Source: Vibrio agarivorans (GTDB lineage: Bacteria > Pseudomonadota > Gammaproteobacteria > Enterobacterales > Vibrionaceae). Taken from it: a DNA stretch of 64,000 nucleotides. Position 1 is the stretch's first letter; each line of letters starts with the position of its first letter. The notes under the pieces were generated by a model that saw only the letters and a list, made by a program, of their open reading frames with translations, searched no databases and was not told where the DNA came from. This document shows, one piece after another, positions 52,509 through 62,272 of this stretch. Position numbers and translations under genes: made by a program. The stretch spans positions 468,241 through 532,240 of the forward strand of contig NZ_JAUFQF010000004.1 in NCBI RefSeq assembly GCF_030409635.1, given 5' to 3'.

Positions 52509-53780
52509 ATGGAAAGTGTCTCAAAAACAACGTCCCCACCTAAAGACAGTGCCTTCAGCTTTGTGCGTTCGCTAGGTCCGGGAGTCATGATGGCCGCAGC
52601 CGCTGTCGGTGGCTCTCACTTAGTCGCTTCAACGAAAGCCGGTGCGATCTATGGCTGGCAACTCGCGGGTCTGATATTGCTGGTAAACCTTTTTAAGTAC
52701 CCTTTTTTCAAAGCTGGCGTGCAGTTCACTGTTGGCACTGGGAAAAGTCTAGTTGAGGGTTATGCTAGTCTAGGTAAGCCTTACCTCTGGGTATTTGCGT
52801 TGCTCAGTGTGGTATCGGCGATTATAAACACAGCAGCTCTGTTACTTTTCAGTGCTAGCTTGCTGAGCTATTTCGTGCCCTTCGAGCTTCCACTCCCAGT
52901 ACTATGTGGCATTGTTTTAGCCACTTGTTTAGCGATTCTGTTTGCCGGTCACTATAAAGCGCTCGATACTTTATCCAAAGCGATCATGGCGACCTTAACA
53001 GTAGCTACCGTCATCGCAGTTAGTATCGCGGTCGGTAACCCTGTAGAGCCTGTCGCACAATTTGAAGCGCCTTCACCTTGGTCTATTGCCGCTATCGGTT
53101 TCTTGGTGGTCACAATGGGATGGATGCCTGCACCGATAGAGATCTCTAGTATCACCTCGATGTGGCTCAAGAGTCAGCAACGTCAAGTCGATGTAACCGC
53201 GAAATCGGCACTCTTCGATTTCAATGTTGGCTATATTGGTACCGCTTTGCTCGCTCTGATCTTTGTTGCTTTAGGAGCATTAGTTATTCATGGTAGTGGC
53301 GCCGAACTCTCTGCATCGGGTGTTGGTTTTACGCACCAACTCGTCGGTATGTACGCTTCAACTATCGGTGAATGGTCTCGCATGCTGATTGCCGTAATTG
53401 CCTTCTTCTGTATTTTTGGTAGTACGATAACTGTCATTGATGGCTACTCTCGCGTCATCTCGGAGTCACAACGTCTATTGCTAAAGCAGCCTGCGGCAAC
53501 CCCAAAAGTCACTCAGGTATGGATGGTCATTGTCTCTGCGTGCGCGCTATCGATTATCCTATTTTTAATGTCTGCACTGATGCCGATGCTTGATTTCGCC
53601 ATGGTAATGGCCTTTATGACTACGCCTGTCTTTGCGCTCCTAAACTACATTCTGGTTTCGCGTACTGAATTACCAAAAGAGCTTGCAATGACGGCGGGCT
53701 TAAAACGCCTTTCGCAAATAGGACTTCTCTACTTATTCGGCTTTCTTGCCGTCTTTATTTGGTGGAAGTGGTTAATGTAA
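52509..53780 (+). CDS. Nramp-superfamily transporter without the DPGN motif
   Basis: 423 residues from the ATG at 52509, with about 11 hydrophobic helices. The fold and the first helix (RSLGPGVMMAAAAVGGSHLVAST..AGAIYGWQL) align with Nramp Mn/Fe transporters. Where these have Asp-Pro-Gly-Asn at the metal site, this one reads Gly-Gly-Ser-His. Helix 6 keeps Met-Pro (GWMPAPIEISS) but lacks the following His. Transport of classic divalent metals is therefore doubtful. An in-frame TTG at 52479 is an alternative start. The gene separates rluA from rapA. Confidence 0.82.
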   Translation: MESVSKTTSPPKDSAFSFVRSLGPGVMMAAAAVGGSHLVASTKAGAIYGWQLAGLILLVNLFKYPFFKAGVQFTVGTGKSLVEGYASLGKPYLWVFALLSVVSAIINTAALLLFSASLLSYFVPFELPLPVLCGIVLATCLAILFAGHYKALDTLSKAIMATLTVATVIAVSIAVGNPVEPVAQFEAPSPWSIAAIGFLVVTMGWMPAPIEISSITSMWLKSQQRQVDVTAKSALFDFNVGYIGTALLALIFVALGALVIHGSGAELSASGVGFTHQLVGMYASTIGEWSRMLIAVIAFFCIFGSTITVIDGYSRVISESQRLLLKQPAATPKVTQVWMVIVSACALSIILFLMSALMPMLDFAMVMAFMTTPVFALLNYILVSRTELPKELAMTAGLKRLSQIGLLYLFGFLAVFIWWKWLM

Positions 53781-53806
53781 TTTGCCATCTACATAGACAG
53801 AACGAA

Positions 53807-53842
53807 AAAAGGGCTTGCTACGTTAATGTAGCAAGCCCTTTT
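53807..53842. terminator. Bidirectional terminator, Nramp-like gene/rapA
   Basis: A 15-bp perfect stem from AAAAGGGCTTGCTAC and its complement, with a 6-base loop and A/T runs at both ends, between convergent genes. Confidence 0.92.
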
Positions 53843-53862
53843 CAGTTTATATTTGTGGCTGA

Positions 53863-56772
53863 TTAGTTATGTGAAACTACGATTAGACGGAGCGAATCTA
53901 ACTGATACTGAGCCTTCTCAATGTAACCGTCCAACTCATTAATCTGCACTTCAATCGCTTCAATCTCTTCATCACGAATATTCGGATTAACCGCTTTCAG
54001 TGCTTGCAGCCGCTCTAACTCACCATTGAGGCTAGCATGCATATCTTGTTTCGCTTGCTGGCGAATATTTTCGACTGATGGCATGACGGCATTATCACCA
54101 GCTTCAATCATCGTATGAATTTGTGATTGAACAGAGTTAACCAACTTGCTCGCTAAATGGCGATTCACAGGGCTTAATTGACGGTTAAAGCTATCAAACT
54201 CAACTTGCGCTGAAAGATCATTGCCACGCTGATCCATCATAAGGCGAATAGGTGTTTTAGGCAGGAATCGGCTGATACCCGAGCGTTTAGGCGCTTGCGC
54301 ATCGACACAATAAACCAACTCCACCAAGATAGTACCAACAGGTAGCGCTTTGTTTTTCAGTAAAGAAACCGCTGAAGTGCCGACACCTTCACTCATGATT
54401 AGGTCAATACCACCCTGAATCATCGGGTGCTCCCAACTAATGAAGTTCATGTCTTCACGAGAAAGCGCTGTATCGCGATCAAATGTGATGGTAGCTCCTT
54501 CATAAGGTAGCCCCGGATAGCTCGGTACTAACATGTGTTCCGATGGCGTCACAACCAGTGCATTTTCGCCCTTATCGTCTTGATTTAAGCCGATAGTGTC
54601 AAACAGGCTTAACGCAAAAGTGACTAGGTTAGTATCACCATCCGTTGCCGAGATCTGATCGACGATCTTCTGCGCTTTTTCGCCCCCATTCGAGTGCATC
54701 TCTAATAGGCGGTCACGGCCCTGCTCTAGCTGCGACTTCAACGCTTGATTCATCTTATGTGATTGTTCAATCACATCATCAAGCTCTGCAGTATCACCTG
54801 AGGCTAGCATCTTGATCAAAACATCAGAGTGCTGCTCATAGACAGTACGCCCGGTTGGGCAGGTTTCAGCAAAAGCATTAAGACCTTCATTGAACCAACG
54901 CGCTAAGATGCCTTGAGAAGTCCCTTCAAGGTATGGCACATGCACATCGATATCGTTTTGCTGACCGATACGATCGAGACGGCCAATTCGCTGCTCAAGC
55001 AGGTCTGGGTTAAACGGCAAGTCAAACATCACTAGCTGATTGGCAAACTGGAAGTTACGGCCTTCAGAACCAATTTCACTACAAATGAGCACCTGTGCCC
55101 CGCCCTCTTCTTGAGCGAAGTATGCCGCCGCTTTATCGCGCTCTAAGATTGACATCCCCTCATGGAATACCGTTGCACGAATGCCTTCACGCTCACGCAA
55201 CGCTTGTTCCAGCTGCAGTGCAGTCGTTGCGCGAGAAGCGATAACCAGAATCTTATCGCTGCGCTTGTCCTTCACTTTTTCGATCAACCAATCGACGCGT
55301 GGGTCAAACTGCCACCAGCTCGACTCATCACCTTCAAACTCTTGGAAGATCTCTTCTGGATACAGGTTCTTCAGTGCGCGAGCTTCATCACTTATCTTGC
55401 CACCGAGCATACCTGCTACACGCATCGATGTATTGTATTGAGATGGAATAGCCATCGGCATCAGGTTGACCATACGTTTTGGGAAACCTTTGATCGCAGC
55501 ACGAGTGTTGCGGAATAGAACACGACCAGTACCATGACGATCCATCAAATTATCAATCAGCTCTTGGCGAGCATTTGCGCGAGATTCTTCATCACTGTCA
55601 TTTTCGATAATGCGGAATAGCGGCTCTACGTCTTGCTCAGACAACAGTTCGGTAATCTGATTTTTTGCATCGTTCGAGAGCAGTTCACCAGTAAACAGGG
55701 CTGCAACAGCATCGGCGACTGGCGCATATTGCTCTTCTTCTTCGACAAAGGCTTGGTAATCAAAGAAGCGGTCTGCATCAAGCAGACGTAAACGTGCAAA
55801 GTGACTTTCACGACCTAGCTGCTCTGGCGTTGCTGTCAACAACAATACGCCAGGCGTGCGCTCTGCCAACCCTTCAATGACTTGATATTCACGGCTAGGT
55901 TTATCTTCGCTCCACTCCAGGTGATGAGCTTCATCGACAACCAGTAAGTCCCAATCACCTTCCAGAGCTTGCTCAAAGCGTTTACGGCTTTTACGCAAGA
56001 AATCCAGTGAACACAATACCAATTGCTGTGTATCAAACGGGTTATCTGCCTCAGCAAACGCTTCAATGCAGCGCTCTTCATCAAATACCGAGAAATGCAT
56101 ATTGAAACGGCGCAGCATCTCAACCAACCACTGGTGCTGCAGCGTTTCAGGAACGACGATAAGAATACGCTCAGCACGACCCGCCAACACCTGTTGGTGC
56201 ATGATCATACCGGCTTCAATAGTTTTACCTAAGCCCACTTCATCTGCGAGCAATACACGCGGTGCATGGCGGCGACCGACTTCATGCGCAATATAAAGCT
56301 GGTGTGGGATAAGGCCAGCACGCATACCGCACAAACCACGCATCGGGCTTTTGTGCTGTTGATACTGGTTTTGCAATGCGCGGTAACGCAAGACAAAGTT
56401 ATCCATGCGGTCAACTTGGCCTGCATACAACTTATCTTGAGGTTTATTAAATCGGATCTGATTGCTCAGTAAGATTTCACGTAGCATCACGCCAGACTCT
56501 TGAGTGTCTTCACGTGTACCGACGTAACTAATCAGTGCATCTTCCTCAATCACTTCATCAACTTTCAGTGTCCAACCTTGTTGGGATTCAACGGTGTCAC
56601 CCACATTGAATACCACTCGTGTCACTGGCGCATCGTTGCGTGCGTATACGCGATTATCTTCTGATGCAGCAAACATAATTGTTACTGTACGTGCATCAAG
56701 TGCTACTACTGTCCCTAACCCTAAATCGCTTTCCGTATCGCTAATCCAACGCTGCCCAATAGCAAATGTCAT
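53863..56772 (-). CDS. rapA: RNA polymerase recycling ATPase RapA (HepA)
   Basis: 969 residues (E. coli 968). A Swi2/Snf2 ATPase that frees stalled RNA polymerase. Two Tudor-like N-terminal domains precede the helicase core with [15 protein letters not shown] (Walker A), [10 protein letters not shown] (DEAH box), TATP, and the second lobe with [14 protein letters not shown] and [11 protein letters not shown]. The ATG at 56772 ([15 protein letters not shown]) fits E. coli; the longer frame to 56832 does not. It is monocistronic. Confidence 0.97.
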   Translation of the reverse strand: MTFAIGQRWISDTESDLGLGTVVALDARTVTIMFAASEDNRVYARNDAPVTRVVFNVGDTVESQQGWTLKVDEVIEEDALISYVGTREDTQESGVMLREILLSNQIRFNKPQDKLYAGQVDRMDNFVLRYRALQNQYQQHKSPMRGLCGMRAGLIPHQLYIAHEVGRRHAPRVLLADEVGLGKTIEAGMIMHQQVLAGRAERILIVVPETLQHQWLVEMLRRFNMHFSVFDEERCIEAFAEADNPFDTQQLVLCSLDFLRKSRKRFEQALEGDWDLLVVDEAHHLEWSEDKPSREYQVIEGLAERTPGVLLLTATPEQLGRESHFARLRLLDADRFFDYQAFVEEEEQYAPVADAVAALFTGELLSNDAKNQITELLSEQDVEPLFRIIENDSDEESRANARQELIDNLMDRHGTGRVLFRNTRAAIKGFPKRMVNLMPMAIPSQYNTSMRVAGMLGGKISDEARALKNLYPEEIFQEFEGDESSWWQFDPRVDWLIEKVKDKRSDKILVIASRATTALQLEQALREREGIRATVFHEGMSILERDKAAAYFAQEEGGAQVLICSEIGSEGRNFQFANQLVMFDLPFNPDLLEQRIGRLDRIGQQNDIDVHVPYLEGTSQGILARWFNEGLNAFAETCPTGRTVYEQHSDVLIKMLASGDTAELDDVIEQSHKMNQALKSQLEQGRDRLLEMHSNGGEKAQKIVDQISATDGDTNLVTFALSLFDTIGLNQDDKGENALVVTPSEHMLVPSYPGLPYEGATITFDRDTALSREDMNFISWEHPMIQGGIDLIMSEGVGTSAVSLLKNKALPVGTILVELVYCVDAQAPKRSGISRFLPKTPIRLMMDQRGNDLSAQVEFDSFNRQLSPVNRHLASKLVNSVQSQIHTMIEAGDNAVMPSVENIRQQAKQDMHASLNGELERLQALKAVNPNIRDEEIEAIEVQINELDGYIEKAQYQLDSLRLIVVSHN

Positions 56773-57002
56773 GAATACACTACCTCGTATGAAGAATGAT
56801 GAATATGGAGCTTGGTGTTGTCTCTCGCCCAAAACGAATGCAACCGACCTCTATAAATATAGGCCAGTTATGGCGGAGAAAAAGGGGGCTAATGTTACTG
56901 CAACCTGTGATAGAGGTCACGCGATCAACACGGTTTTTTTTATGAAAACCAGCTTGTAATCAAAGTGTAAAATCCGCAACGCTATGGTAAACAAAACCCC
57001 GC
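56773..57002. other. rapA/phoH-like divergent spacer
   Basis: Part of a 396-base gap between divergent genes. It carries no ORF or repeat I can support; the other part is the leader described next. Confidence 0.35.
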
Positions 57003-57168
57003 TATAATTAGAGGTGTGGGAAGCTCATTTTTGAGAAGATGAGCATTGAGTAAATCGGCGAAGTTGTGGCCGAGCGTTACCAAGCCATACATCGCCGCTT
57101 TACTGTTATGAGTCAGTGATTCGCTTACTGACACTAAAACAGCGCTGCCATCAGGCAAGGAGATGCTT
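57003..57168 (+). promoter_or_regulatory. -10 element and structured leader of the PIN-PhoH gene
   Basis: TATAAT at 57003-57008 is followed by about 160 bases of untranslated sequence. Two hairpins are visible: GCTCAT/ATGAGC (57023-57028, 57039-57044) and GTCAGT/ACTGAC (57112-57117, 57127-57132), the second extended by CTGTT..AACAG. I do not recognise a riboswitch class. Confidence 0.45.
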
Positions 57169-58545
57169 ATGGGCGATACCGATCGCAAACTGTTTATTCT
57201 CGATACCAATATCCTACTTCACGAACCTCACGCTATTTTTTCATTTCAAGAACACGACGTCGTTATTCCAATGACTGTCCTCGAAGAGCTCGACCGAATT
57301 AAAGACAGTAAACGCGATGTCGCGCGCGATGCTCGGGTTGCTATTCGTGCGCTTGAAGATCTTTTCCGCGATACCACACCCGACCAAATCTCAGCCGGTA
57401 TTCCCATCATTCGCGAACAAGAGCAATCCGGAACTATCGCCATTTTGGCGGATTACCAACTTCAAGAGACAGTGAAAGCCTTTGCCGACAAAGCGGGAGA
57501 CAATCGCATTCTCAACGCAACCTTATACCTGCAAAATAAGCGAGCGCCGAGAGAAGTGGTGTTGGTGACGAAAGATATCAACATGCGACTGCGAGCCAAA
57601 GGCGCTGGGGTTCGTTTTGTTGAAGATTACCGTACCGACCAACTGATTGATGATGTTCAGTATCTGACGAAAGGCTTTCAGCAATGTGAGGGGGATTTTT
57701 GGCAAAATATCGAGCAAGTAGAGAGTCGCACGCTCGGAGGACGCACACTTCACACCCTTTCGCGCGCGCCATTTGAGCCCACCTTCATCAATCAGTATGT
57801 GATTGATGAAGAAAGTGACTTTGCAGGGCGTGTCGAAGAAATTTGCCCTGAAACAGTTACCATTAAAGATCTCAGTCGTGAGCGTATGATGTCGCGACGA
57901 GCTTGGGATATCACCCCAAAAAATATCTACCAAGCTATGGCGATGGATGCCCTGCTTGATCCTGATATTGATCTTGTGATTCTGACAGGCGCCGCAGGTA
58001 GCGGTAAGACACTACTCGCGATGGCAAGCGCTCTTGAACAAACGATTGAGCGGGGCATGTTCGATAAGATAATCGTCACCCGCAACACACCAGATATTGG
58101 GGAATCGATAGGCTTCCTACCCGGCACTGAAGAGGAAAAGATGATGCCGTGGCTTGCTGCGGTGACCGACACACTGGAAGCTCTGCACAAGAATGACCAC
58201 TGCACGGAAGGATCGCTCAAGTACATCTGTGATAAAGCGAATATTCAATTTAAATCAATTAACTTTATGCGTGGACGCTCAATACAAAATGCCTTTGTTC
58301 TTCTTGACGAGTGCCAGAACTTAACGGCATCACAAATAAAGACCATCATTACTCGCTGTGGCGAAGGGACGAAAATTGTCTGCTCTGGAAACTTAGCTCA
58401 GATTGACTCTCCCTACCTCACACCTGTGACCTCAGGTCTCACTTATATGGTGGAACGCTTCAAAAATTTTGAAGGCAGCGCCAACATTCACCTCAACGGC
58501 GTGGTTCGTAGTCGACTAGCAGAGTTCGCGGAAGAGAACCTATAA
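57169..58545 (+). CDS. PIN domain-PhoH family ATPase/RNase
   Basis: 458 residues. An N-terminal PIN RNase domain (FILDTNILLHEP, acidic residues at positions about 12 and 30-40, TKDINMRLRA) is fused to a PhoH ATPase with Walker A LTGAAGSGKTLLA (about residues 273-285) and the Walker B-like FVLLDECQN. This is the PhoH2 (YlaK-like) type, thought to unwind and cut RNA. The start at 57169 has AAGGAG six bases upstream; the ATG at 57163 directly abuts it. The gene has its own terminator, and argF follows. Confidence 0.9.
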   Translation: MGDTDRKLFILDTNILLHEPHAIFSFQEHDVVIPMTVLEELDRIKDSKRDVARDARVAIRALEDLFRDTTPDQISAGIPIIREQEQSGTIAILADYQLQETVKAFADKAGDNRILNATLYLQNKRAPREVVLVTKDINMRLRAKGAGVRFVEDYRTDQLIDDVQYLTKGFQQCEGDFWQNIEQVESRTLGGRTLHTLSRAPFEPTFINQYVIDEESDFAGRVEEICPETVTIKDLSRERMMSRRAWDITPKNIYQAMAMDALLDPDIDLVILTGAAGSGKTLLAMASALEQTIERGMFDKIIVTRNTPDIGESIGFLPGTEEEKMMPWLAAVTDTLEALHKNDHCTEGSLKYICDKANIQFKSINFMRGRSIQNAFVLLDECQNLTASQIKTIITRCGEGTKIVCSGNLAQIDSPYLTPVTSGLTYMVERFKNFEGSANIHLNGVVRSRLAEFAEENL

Positions 58546-58567
58546 CCTAGCCTACTACTTATTTTGA

Positions 58568-58597
58568 TTTGGCATTCCCTTGGAATGCCAAATTTTT
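58568..58597 (+). terminator. Intrinsic terminator after the PIN-PhoH gene
   Basis: An 11-bp perfect stem TTTGGCATTCC-CTT-GGAATGCCAAA followed by T5. Confidence 0.92.
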
Positions 58598-58615
58598 ATA
58601 AAATAATTATTCACA
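58598..58615 (+). promoter_or_regulatory. Possible ARG box upstream of argF
   Basis: The right half ATTATTCA matches the ArgR consensus; the left half (AAAATAAT) is off by two bases. A second box at standard spacing is not evident, so this is tentative. Confidence 0.35.
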
Positions 58616-58670
58616 AATAATGCATTTGTATGTTTTACTACTGCTACCCCACTTTTCAAGGAATAAGAGT

Positions 58671-59675
58671 ATGGCTTTCAATCTACGCAACCGTAATTTC
58701 GTTAAACTTCTCGATTTTACGCCCAAAGAAATTCAGTTTTTGCTCGACCTGTCACTAGACCTTAAAAAAGCAAAGTATGCAGGTAGCGAACAAAAGAAAC
58801 TCGTTGGTAAAAATATTGCCCTGATCTTTGAAAAGTCTTCCACTCGTACTCGTTGTGCTTTTGAAGTCGCGGCTTTTGATCAAGGCGCTCAGGTTTCATA
58901 CATTGGACCTTCAGGCTCACAGATTGGCCATAAAGAGTCGATGAAAGACACAGCACGCGTGCTCGGACGTATGTATGACGGTATTGAGTATCGTGGTTTT
59001 GGGCAAGAGATTGTTGAAGAGTTAGCAGCCCACGCTGGTGTTCCTGTTTGGAACGGATTAACAAATGAGTTTCACCCGACACAAATCCTAGCCGACTTCC
59101 TCACCATGCAAGAGCACGCTCGTGACAAGCAATTAGAGCAGATCTCTTTTGCTTATCTTGGCGATGCGCGTAATAACATGGGTAACTCACTAATGGTTGG
59201 CGCAGCAAAAATGGGGATGGACATTCGTCTAGTCGCACCGAAGGCTTTTTGGCCAGAGCAGTCTCTGATTGATACTTGCTTAACCATTGCCGAACATACA
59301 GGAGCGACAATCACCTTTACTGAAGATGTGGCCTCTGGCGTGAAAGGCTGTGACTTCCTCTACACCGATGTTTGGGTATCAATGGGCGAATCTACCCAGG
59401 CTTGGGATGAGCGCGTAGCAATGATGATACCCTATCAGGTCAATCAAGCAGTGCTTGAGGCGACAGGCAATCCAAAGGTCAAATTCATGCACTGCTTACC
59501 CGCGTTCCACAACGATGAAACCACCGTGGGTAAAGAGGTTGCAGACAAGTACGGTATGAATGGTTTAGAAGTCACAGAAGAAGTCTTTGAGTCTGAAGCC
59601 TCAATTGTCTTTGACCAAGCAGAGAACCGCATGCACACCATCAAAGCAGTTATGGTAGCCACACTCGGTCAATAA
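58671..59675 (+). CDS. argF: Ornithine carbamoyltransferase
   Basis: 334 residues, as in E. coli ArgF/ArgI. It makes citrulline from ornithine and carbamoyl phosphate. The carbamoyl-phosphate loop is [12 protein letters not shown]; the other motifs are [19 protein letters not shown] (ornithine region) and MHCLPAFHN. The start at 58671 ([16 protein letters not shown]) has AAGGA eight bases upstream; 17 extra residues from 58620 look unrelated. In E. coli argI lies close to pyrBI, as here. Confidence 0.96.
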   Translation: MAFNLRNRNFVKLLDFTPKEIQFLLDLSLDLKKAKYAGSEQKKLVGKNIALIFEKSSTRTRCAFEVAAFDQGAQVSYIGPSGSQIGHKESMKDTARVLGRMYDGIEYRGFGQEIVEELAAHAGVPVWNGLTNEFHPTQILADFLTMQEHARDKQLEQISFAYLGDARNNMGNSLMVGAAKMGMDIRLVAPKAFWPEQSLIDTCLTIAEHTGATITFTEDVASGVKGCDFLYTDVWVSMGESTQAWDERVAMMIPYQVNQAVLEATGNPKVKFMHCLPAFHNDETTVGKEVADKYGMNGLEVTEEVFESEASIVFDQAENRMHTIKAVMVATLGQ

Positions 59676-59691
59676 AATCTCAAATATTATC

Positions 59692-59713
59692 GTGGGTAGT
59701 GCTCACTGCCCAC
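59692..59713. terminator. Hairpin at the argF/LysR junction
   Basis: A 10-bp stem GTGGGTAGTG/CACTGCCCAC with one T-G pair. It overlaps the last codons and stop of the LysR gene, between convergent genes. Confidence 0.5.
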
Positions 59714-60587
59714 CTTTCTCTAACGCTCGTAACTGCTCTACTGCAAACTCGATAAAGCGTGTGATTCGCTCAGAGCGCTGCACGATTGGTGGATACACCA
59801 AGTAAAAATCACTGCCGGTATTGATTTCACCACTAAAAATTGTCTCTAGCCTTCCCTGCTCTAACTCTCGATGAACAAAATACTGCGGTACACGAATAAG
59901 TCCTTGTCCAGCAAGGGCCAGTTTCTTCAATTGCGTGTTATCACTAATACTCATCCAACCATTGCAATCCACGTTACCCGACACAAAGGACCAACTTGAA
60001 TAGCCCCGTCCCATCAAGCATTGATGAGCTTTTAGATCATTAGGATCTTTTGGGTAACCATGATCTAAAAAGTATTGTTGACTGGCAACAACGCAATGTT
60101 TGTAGGAGAAGAGTTTGCGAGCAATTAAAGACTCTGGAGGCTGAGTTGTGGCGCGAAAAGCGAGATCAAAATTGTCTTTAATCAGATCATGACTGGTATA
60201 GCTTGAGTCGATCTCAAACGTGATATGTGGGTAACTCTCTCGAAACTGCTGACACAGCTCGATAAGAACGCCTTCGACAAATTGCATTGGAGCGGTGATA
60301 CGGATCACCCCATCTAGACTGTCATTCTCGTATTCGACATTTCGCTCCATCTCCACCAGCGTTGATTCAATGCTTTGCATCCCCGCATAGATACGCTCAC
60401 CTTCTGGAGTAAGACGTACACTGCGAGTCGAGCGAATGAGCAGAGCCACACCCATCTCCTTTTCAAGATGTTTTACCTGTAAAGAAAGGTGCCCTTTAGA
60501 GATGTTCAACTCATCGGCCGCTTTAGTAAAACTGAGGGTTTTGGCCACCGAATGAAACAACATTAGTTTCTCTAATTTTTTATGCAT
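59703..60587 (-). CDS. LysR-family transcriptional regulator
   Basis: 294 residues. N-terminal winged helix-turn-helix (LMLFHSVAKTLSFTKAADELNISKGHLSLQVKHLEKEMG, then LLIRSTRSVRLTPEGE) and a substrate-binding-like effector domain. It is divergent from the aldo-keto reductase gene with a gap of about 106 bases, so it probably controls that gene and the HbpS-like gene after it. The serine-lysine (SKGHLS) in the recognition helix is less common than the usual SQPAVS. Inducer unknown. Confidence 0.88.
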   Translation of the reverse strand: MHKKLEKLMLFHSVAKTLSFTKAADELNISKGHLSLQVKHLEKEMGVALLIRSTRSVRLTPEGERIYAGMQSIESTLVEMERNVEYENDSLDGVIRITAPMQFVEGVLIELCQQFRESYPHITFEIDSSYTSHDLIKDNFDLAFRATTQPPESLIARKLFSYKHCVVASQQYFLDHGYPKDPNDLKAHQCLMGRGYSSWSFVSGNVDCNGWMSISDNTQLKKLALAGQGLIRVPQYFVHRELEQGRLETIFSGEINTGSDFYLVYPPIVQRSERITRFIEFAVEQLRALEKGGQ

Positions 60588-60693
60588 GCTTTGCTCACTG
60601 TTTTATATATCAAACAATTATTTCTATTTTGTCTGTTTTTCTCTATTAATCAATAGGCAACAATCTCCTCAACGTTTTGTAAGGAGATTTATG

Positions 60694-61647
60694 ATGCAGT
60701 CACTACCTATTCACCGCCGATTACCGCAAGCATCTCAGCTCGTCTATGGCTGTATGGGCTTAGGTGGAGGCTGGAACGATAACCCAGTCACTGAGCAAGA
60801 TATTCAACAAACTCATCAAGTGGTCGACTGTGCTCTGGAAGAGGGCATCAACCTATTCGACCATGCGGACATCTACACCTTCACCAAAGCAGAGCAAGCT
60901 TTCGGCCAAGTCATGAAGGTGCGTCCTGAGCTGCGTGAGCAGATCAATATTCAATCTAAGTGTGCGATTCGTTTTGCCGATGAAAAAGGGCCAAAGCGTT
61001 ATGACTTCTCGGCAGAGTGGATTGAACACTCTGTTGAGCATATCTTGCGTCGCCTGCACATTGAGCAGCTCGATGTTTTACTCTTACATCGTCCAGACCC
61101 TCTCATGGTGACAGAAGAAGTAGCCAGCATTGTTGAGAAGCTCCAACGCACTGGAAAAATTGGTCACTTGGGTGTGTCAAACATGAATGTGCCCCAGATG
61201 AGCTTACTGCAGTCAGCACTGAATACCCCCATTGTGTGCAATCAACTCGAACTTAGCCTGTCAAACTTGCAATGGTTAGAAGAGGGTGTGACTCACAACA
61301 GCTCTTCATTTCTAGGTACGATTGAGTATTGCCGCGCCCATGGTATTCAGCTGCAAGCTTGGGGCTGTTTAAGCCAAGGGTTATTTACCGGTCGCGATCT
61401 TTCAGGACAACCAGAACATATTGTACGTACCGCCAATCTTGTCCAGAGTCTGGCCGAACACTATCAGACTTCAAAAGAGGCAATCGTTCTTGCTTGGATA
61501 ATGCGCCATCCAGCGCATATTCAGCCAGTGATTGGGACAACCAATCTCGAACGGATCCGAGCGTGTGCACTCGCCAGCAACCTTACATTGACTCATGAAG
61601 AGTGGTATCGCTTGTATGAAAGTGCACGTGGTAATGAACTCCCATAA
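60694..61647 (+). CDS. Aldo-keto reductase (YdhF-like)
   Basis: 317 residues. An NAD(P)H-dependent oxidoreductase with a TIM barrel. The catalytic tetrad is seen as Asp in NLFDHADIY (with the Tyr four on), Lys in IQSKCAIR and His in LLLHRPDP. GVSNMNVPQ and PVIGTTNLERIRACA are NADPH-binding motifs. The ATG at 60694 has AAGGAG seven bases upstream. It is followed after 21 bases by an HbpS/GlcG-family gene. The substrate is unknown. Confidence 0.88.
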   Translation: MQSLPIHRRLPQASQLVYGCMGLGGGWNDNPVTEQDIQQTHQVVDCALEEGINLFDHADIYTFTKAEQAFGQVMKVRPELREQINIQSKCAIRFADEKGPKRYDFSAEWIEHSVEHILRRLHIEQLDVLLLHRPDPLMVTEEVASIVEKLQRTGKIGHLGVSNMNVPQMSLLQSALNTPIVCNQLELSLSNLQWLEEGVTHNSSSFLGTIEYCRAHGIQLQAWGCLSQGLFTGRDLSGQPEHIVRTANLVQSLAEHYQTSKEAIVLAWIMRHPAHIQPVIGTTNLERIRACALASNLTLTHEEWYRLYESARGNELP

Positions 61648-61668
61648 ATCAAACTTTCGGAGCCGAAT

Positions 61669-62061
61669 ATGAAACTAACAAAAGCCCAACAGATCTTGTC
61701 GCGTGTTGAGCAGCAGGCGACAAACAATAACCAATCTATCGCAGCCGCCATTGTCGACTCCCACGGTGAGCTGATCGCGTTCCTCAAAATGGACGATTGC
61801 AGCCCACAAGCAGCACTACTTGCACAAAATAAGGCCTACACTTCTGCAAGAGACCGCCAGCCATCAGGCGATCTTGGCCAGTGGGCAAGAGACACAGGAA
61901 AAGATTTGAGTTACTGGAATGACGCAAAAATTACCGGATTTAAAGGCGGGATAACGATTGCCGAAAAGGGAGCAATCATCGGTGCGATTGGTATCAGTGG
62001 CCTTAGCGAAGAAGATGATGAAGCACTGGCTAAATGGGCAATTGAAACAATTGGTGATTAA
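61669..62061 (+). CDS. GlcG/HbpS-family protein
   Basis: 130 residues. DUF336 domain: SIAAAIVDSHGELIAFLKMDDCSPQAALLAQNKAYTSA, and the glycine-rich KGGITIAEKGAIIGAIGISG. Some members bind heme or cobalamin (HbpS, PduO C-domain); the His residues for that are not evident here. It is co-directional with the reductase and probably in the same transcript. Confidence 0.85.
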   Translation: MKLTKAQQILSRVEQQATNNNQSIAAAIVDSHGELIAFLKMDDCSPQAALLAQNKAYTSARDRQPSGDLGQWARDTGKDLSYWNDAKITGFKGGITIAEKGAIIGAIGISGLSEEDDEALAKWAIETIGD

Positions 62062-62109
62062 CTCACCATTTAGCGACAACAAAACTAGTCAAAACCTCTG
62101 ATTTAGCGC

Positions 62110-62115
62110 TATAAT
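62110..62115 (+). promoter_or_regulatory. -10 element of the pyrBI operon
   Basis: A perfect TATAAT 27 bases before the leader peptide; no obvious -35. It lies in the gap after the HbpS-like gene. Confidence 0.6.
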
Positions 62116-62141
62116 CTGCGCCAGTTTCGAGGAGGTCTTTC

Positions 62142-62222
62142 ATGCTACGCAAACGTTTACTTAATGTTAATTGCTTCGCAATGAAAGCGCGTTATTTTCG
62201 ATCCTCACTATTCATATTCTAA
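62142..62222 (+). CDS. pyrL: pyrBI leader peptide
   Basis: 26 codons (starts MLRKRLLNVNCF, ends SSLFIF, stop TAA at 62220) with a very strong ribosome-binding site, GAGGAGG. The later codons are rich in U (GTTATTTTC, CTATTCATATTC), so RNA polymerase is expected to pause there when UTP is low and let the ribosome catch up. The stop codon overlaps the foot of the attenuator. The peptide is shorter than the E. coli one (44) but in the same place. Confidence 0.88.
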   Translation: MLRKRLLNVNCFAMKARYFRSSLFIF

Positions 62223-62246
62223 GCCTCCCATTTGGGGGGCTTTTTT
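62221..62246 (+). terminator. pyrBI attenuator
   Basis: AAGCCTCCC/GGGGGGCTT stem with one T-G pair, a 4-base loop and T6, 27 bases before pyrB. It starts within the pyrL stop codon, so a translating ribosome would block it. Confidence 0.9.
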
Positions 62247-62272
62247 ATGGCTTTTAACCAGGGAATATCACC

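Noticed and set aside
58612..58629. A second ARG box (CAAATAATGCATTTG) before argF
   Set aside because: Although palindromic, its centre is only about 14 bases from the first candidate, not the 21 expected for paired ArgR sites.
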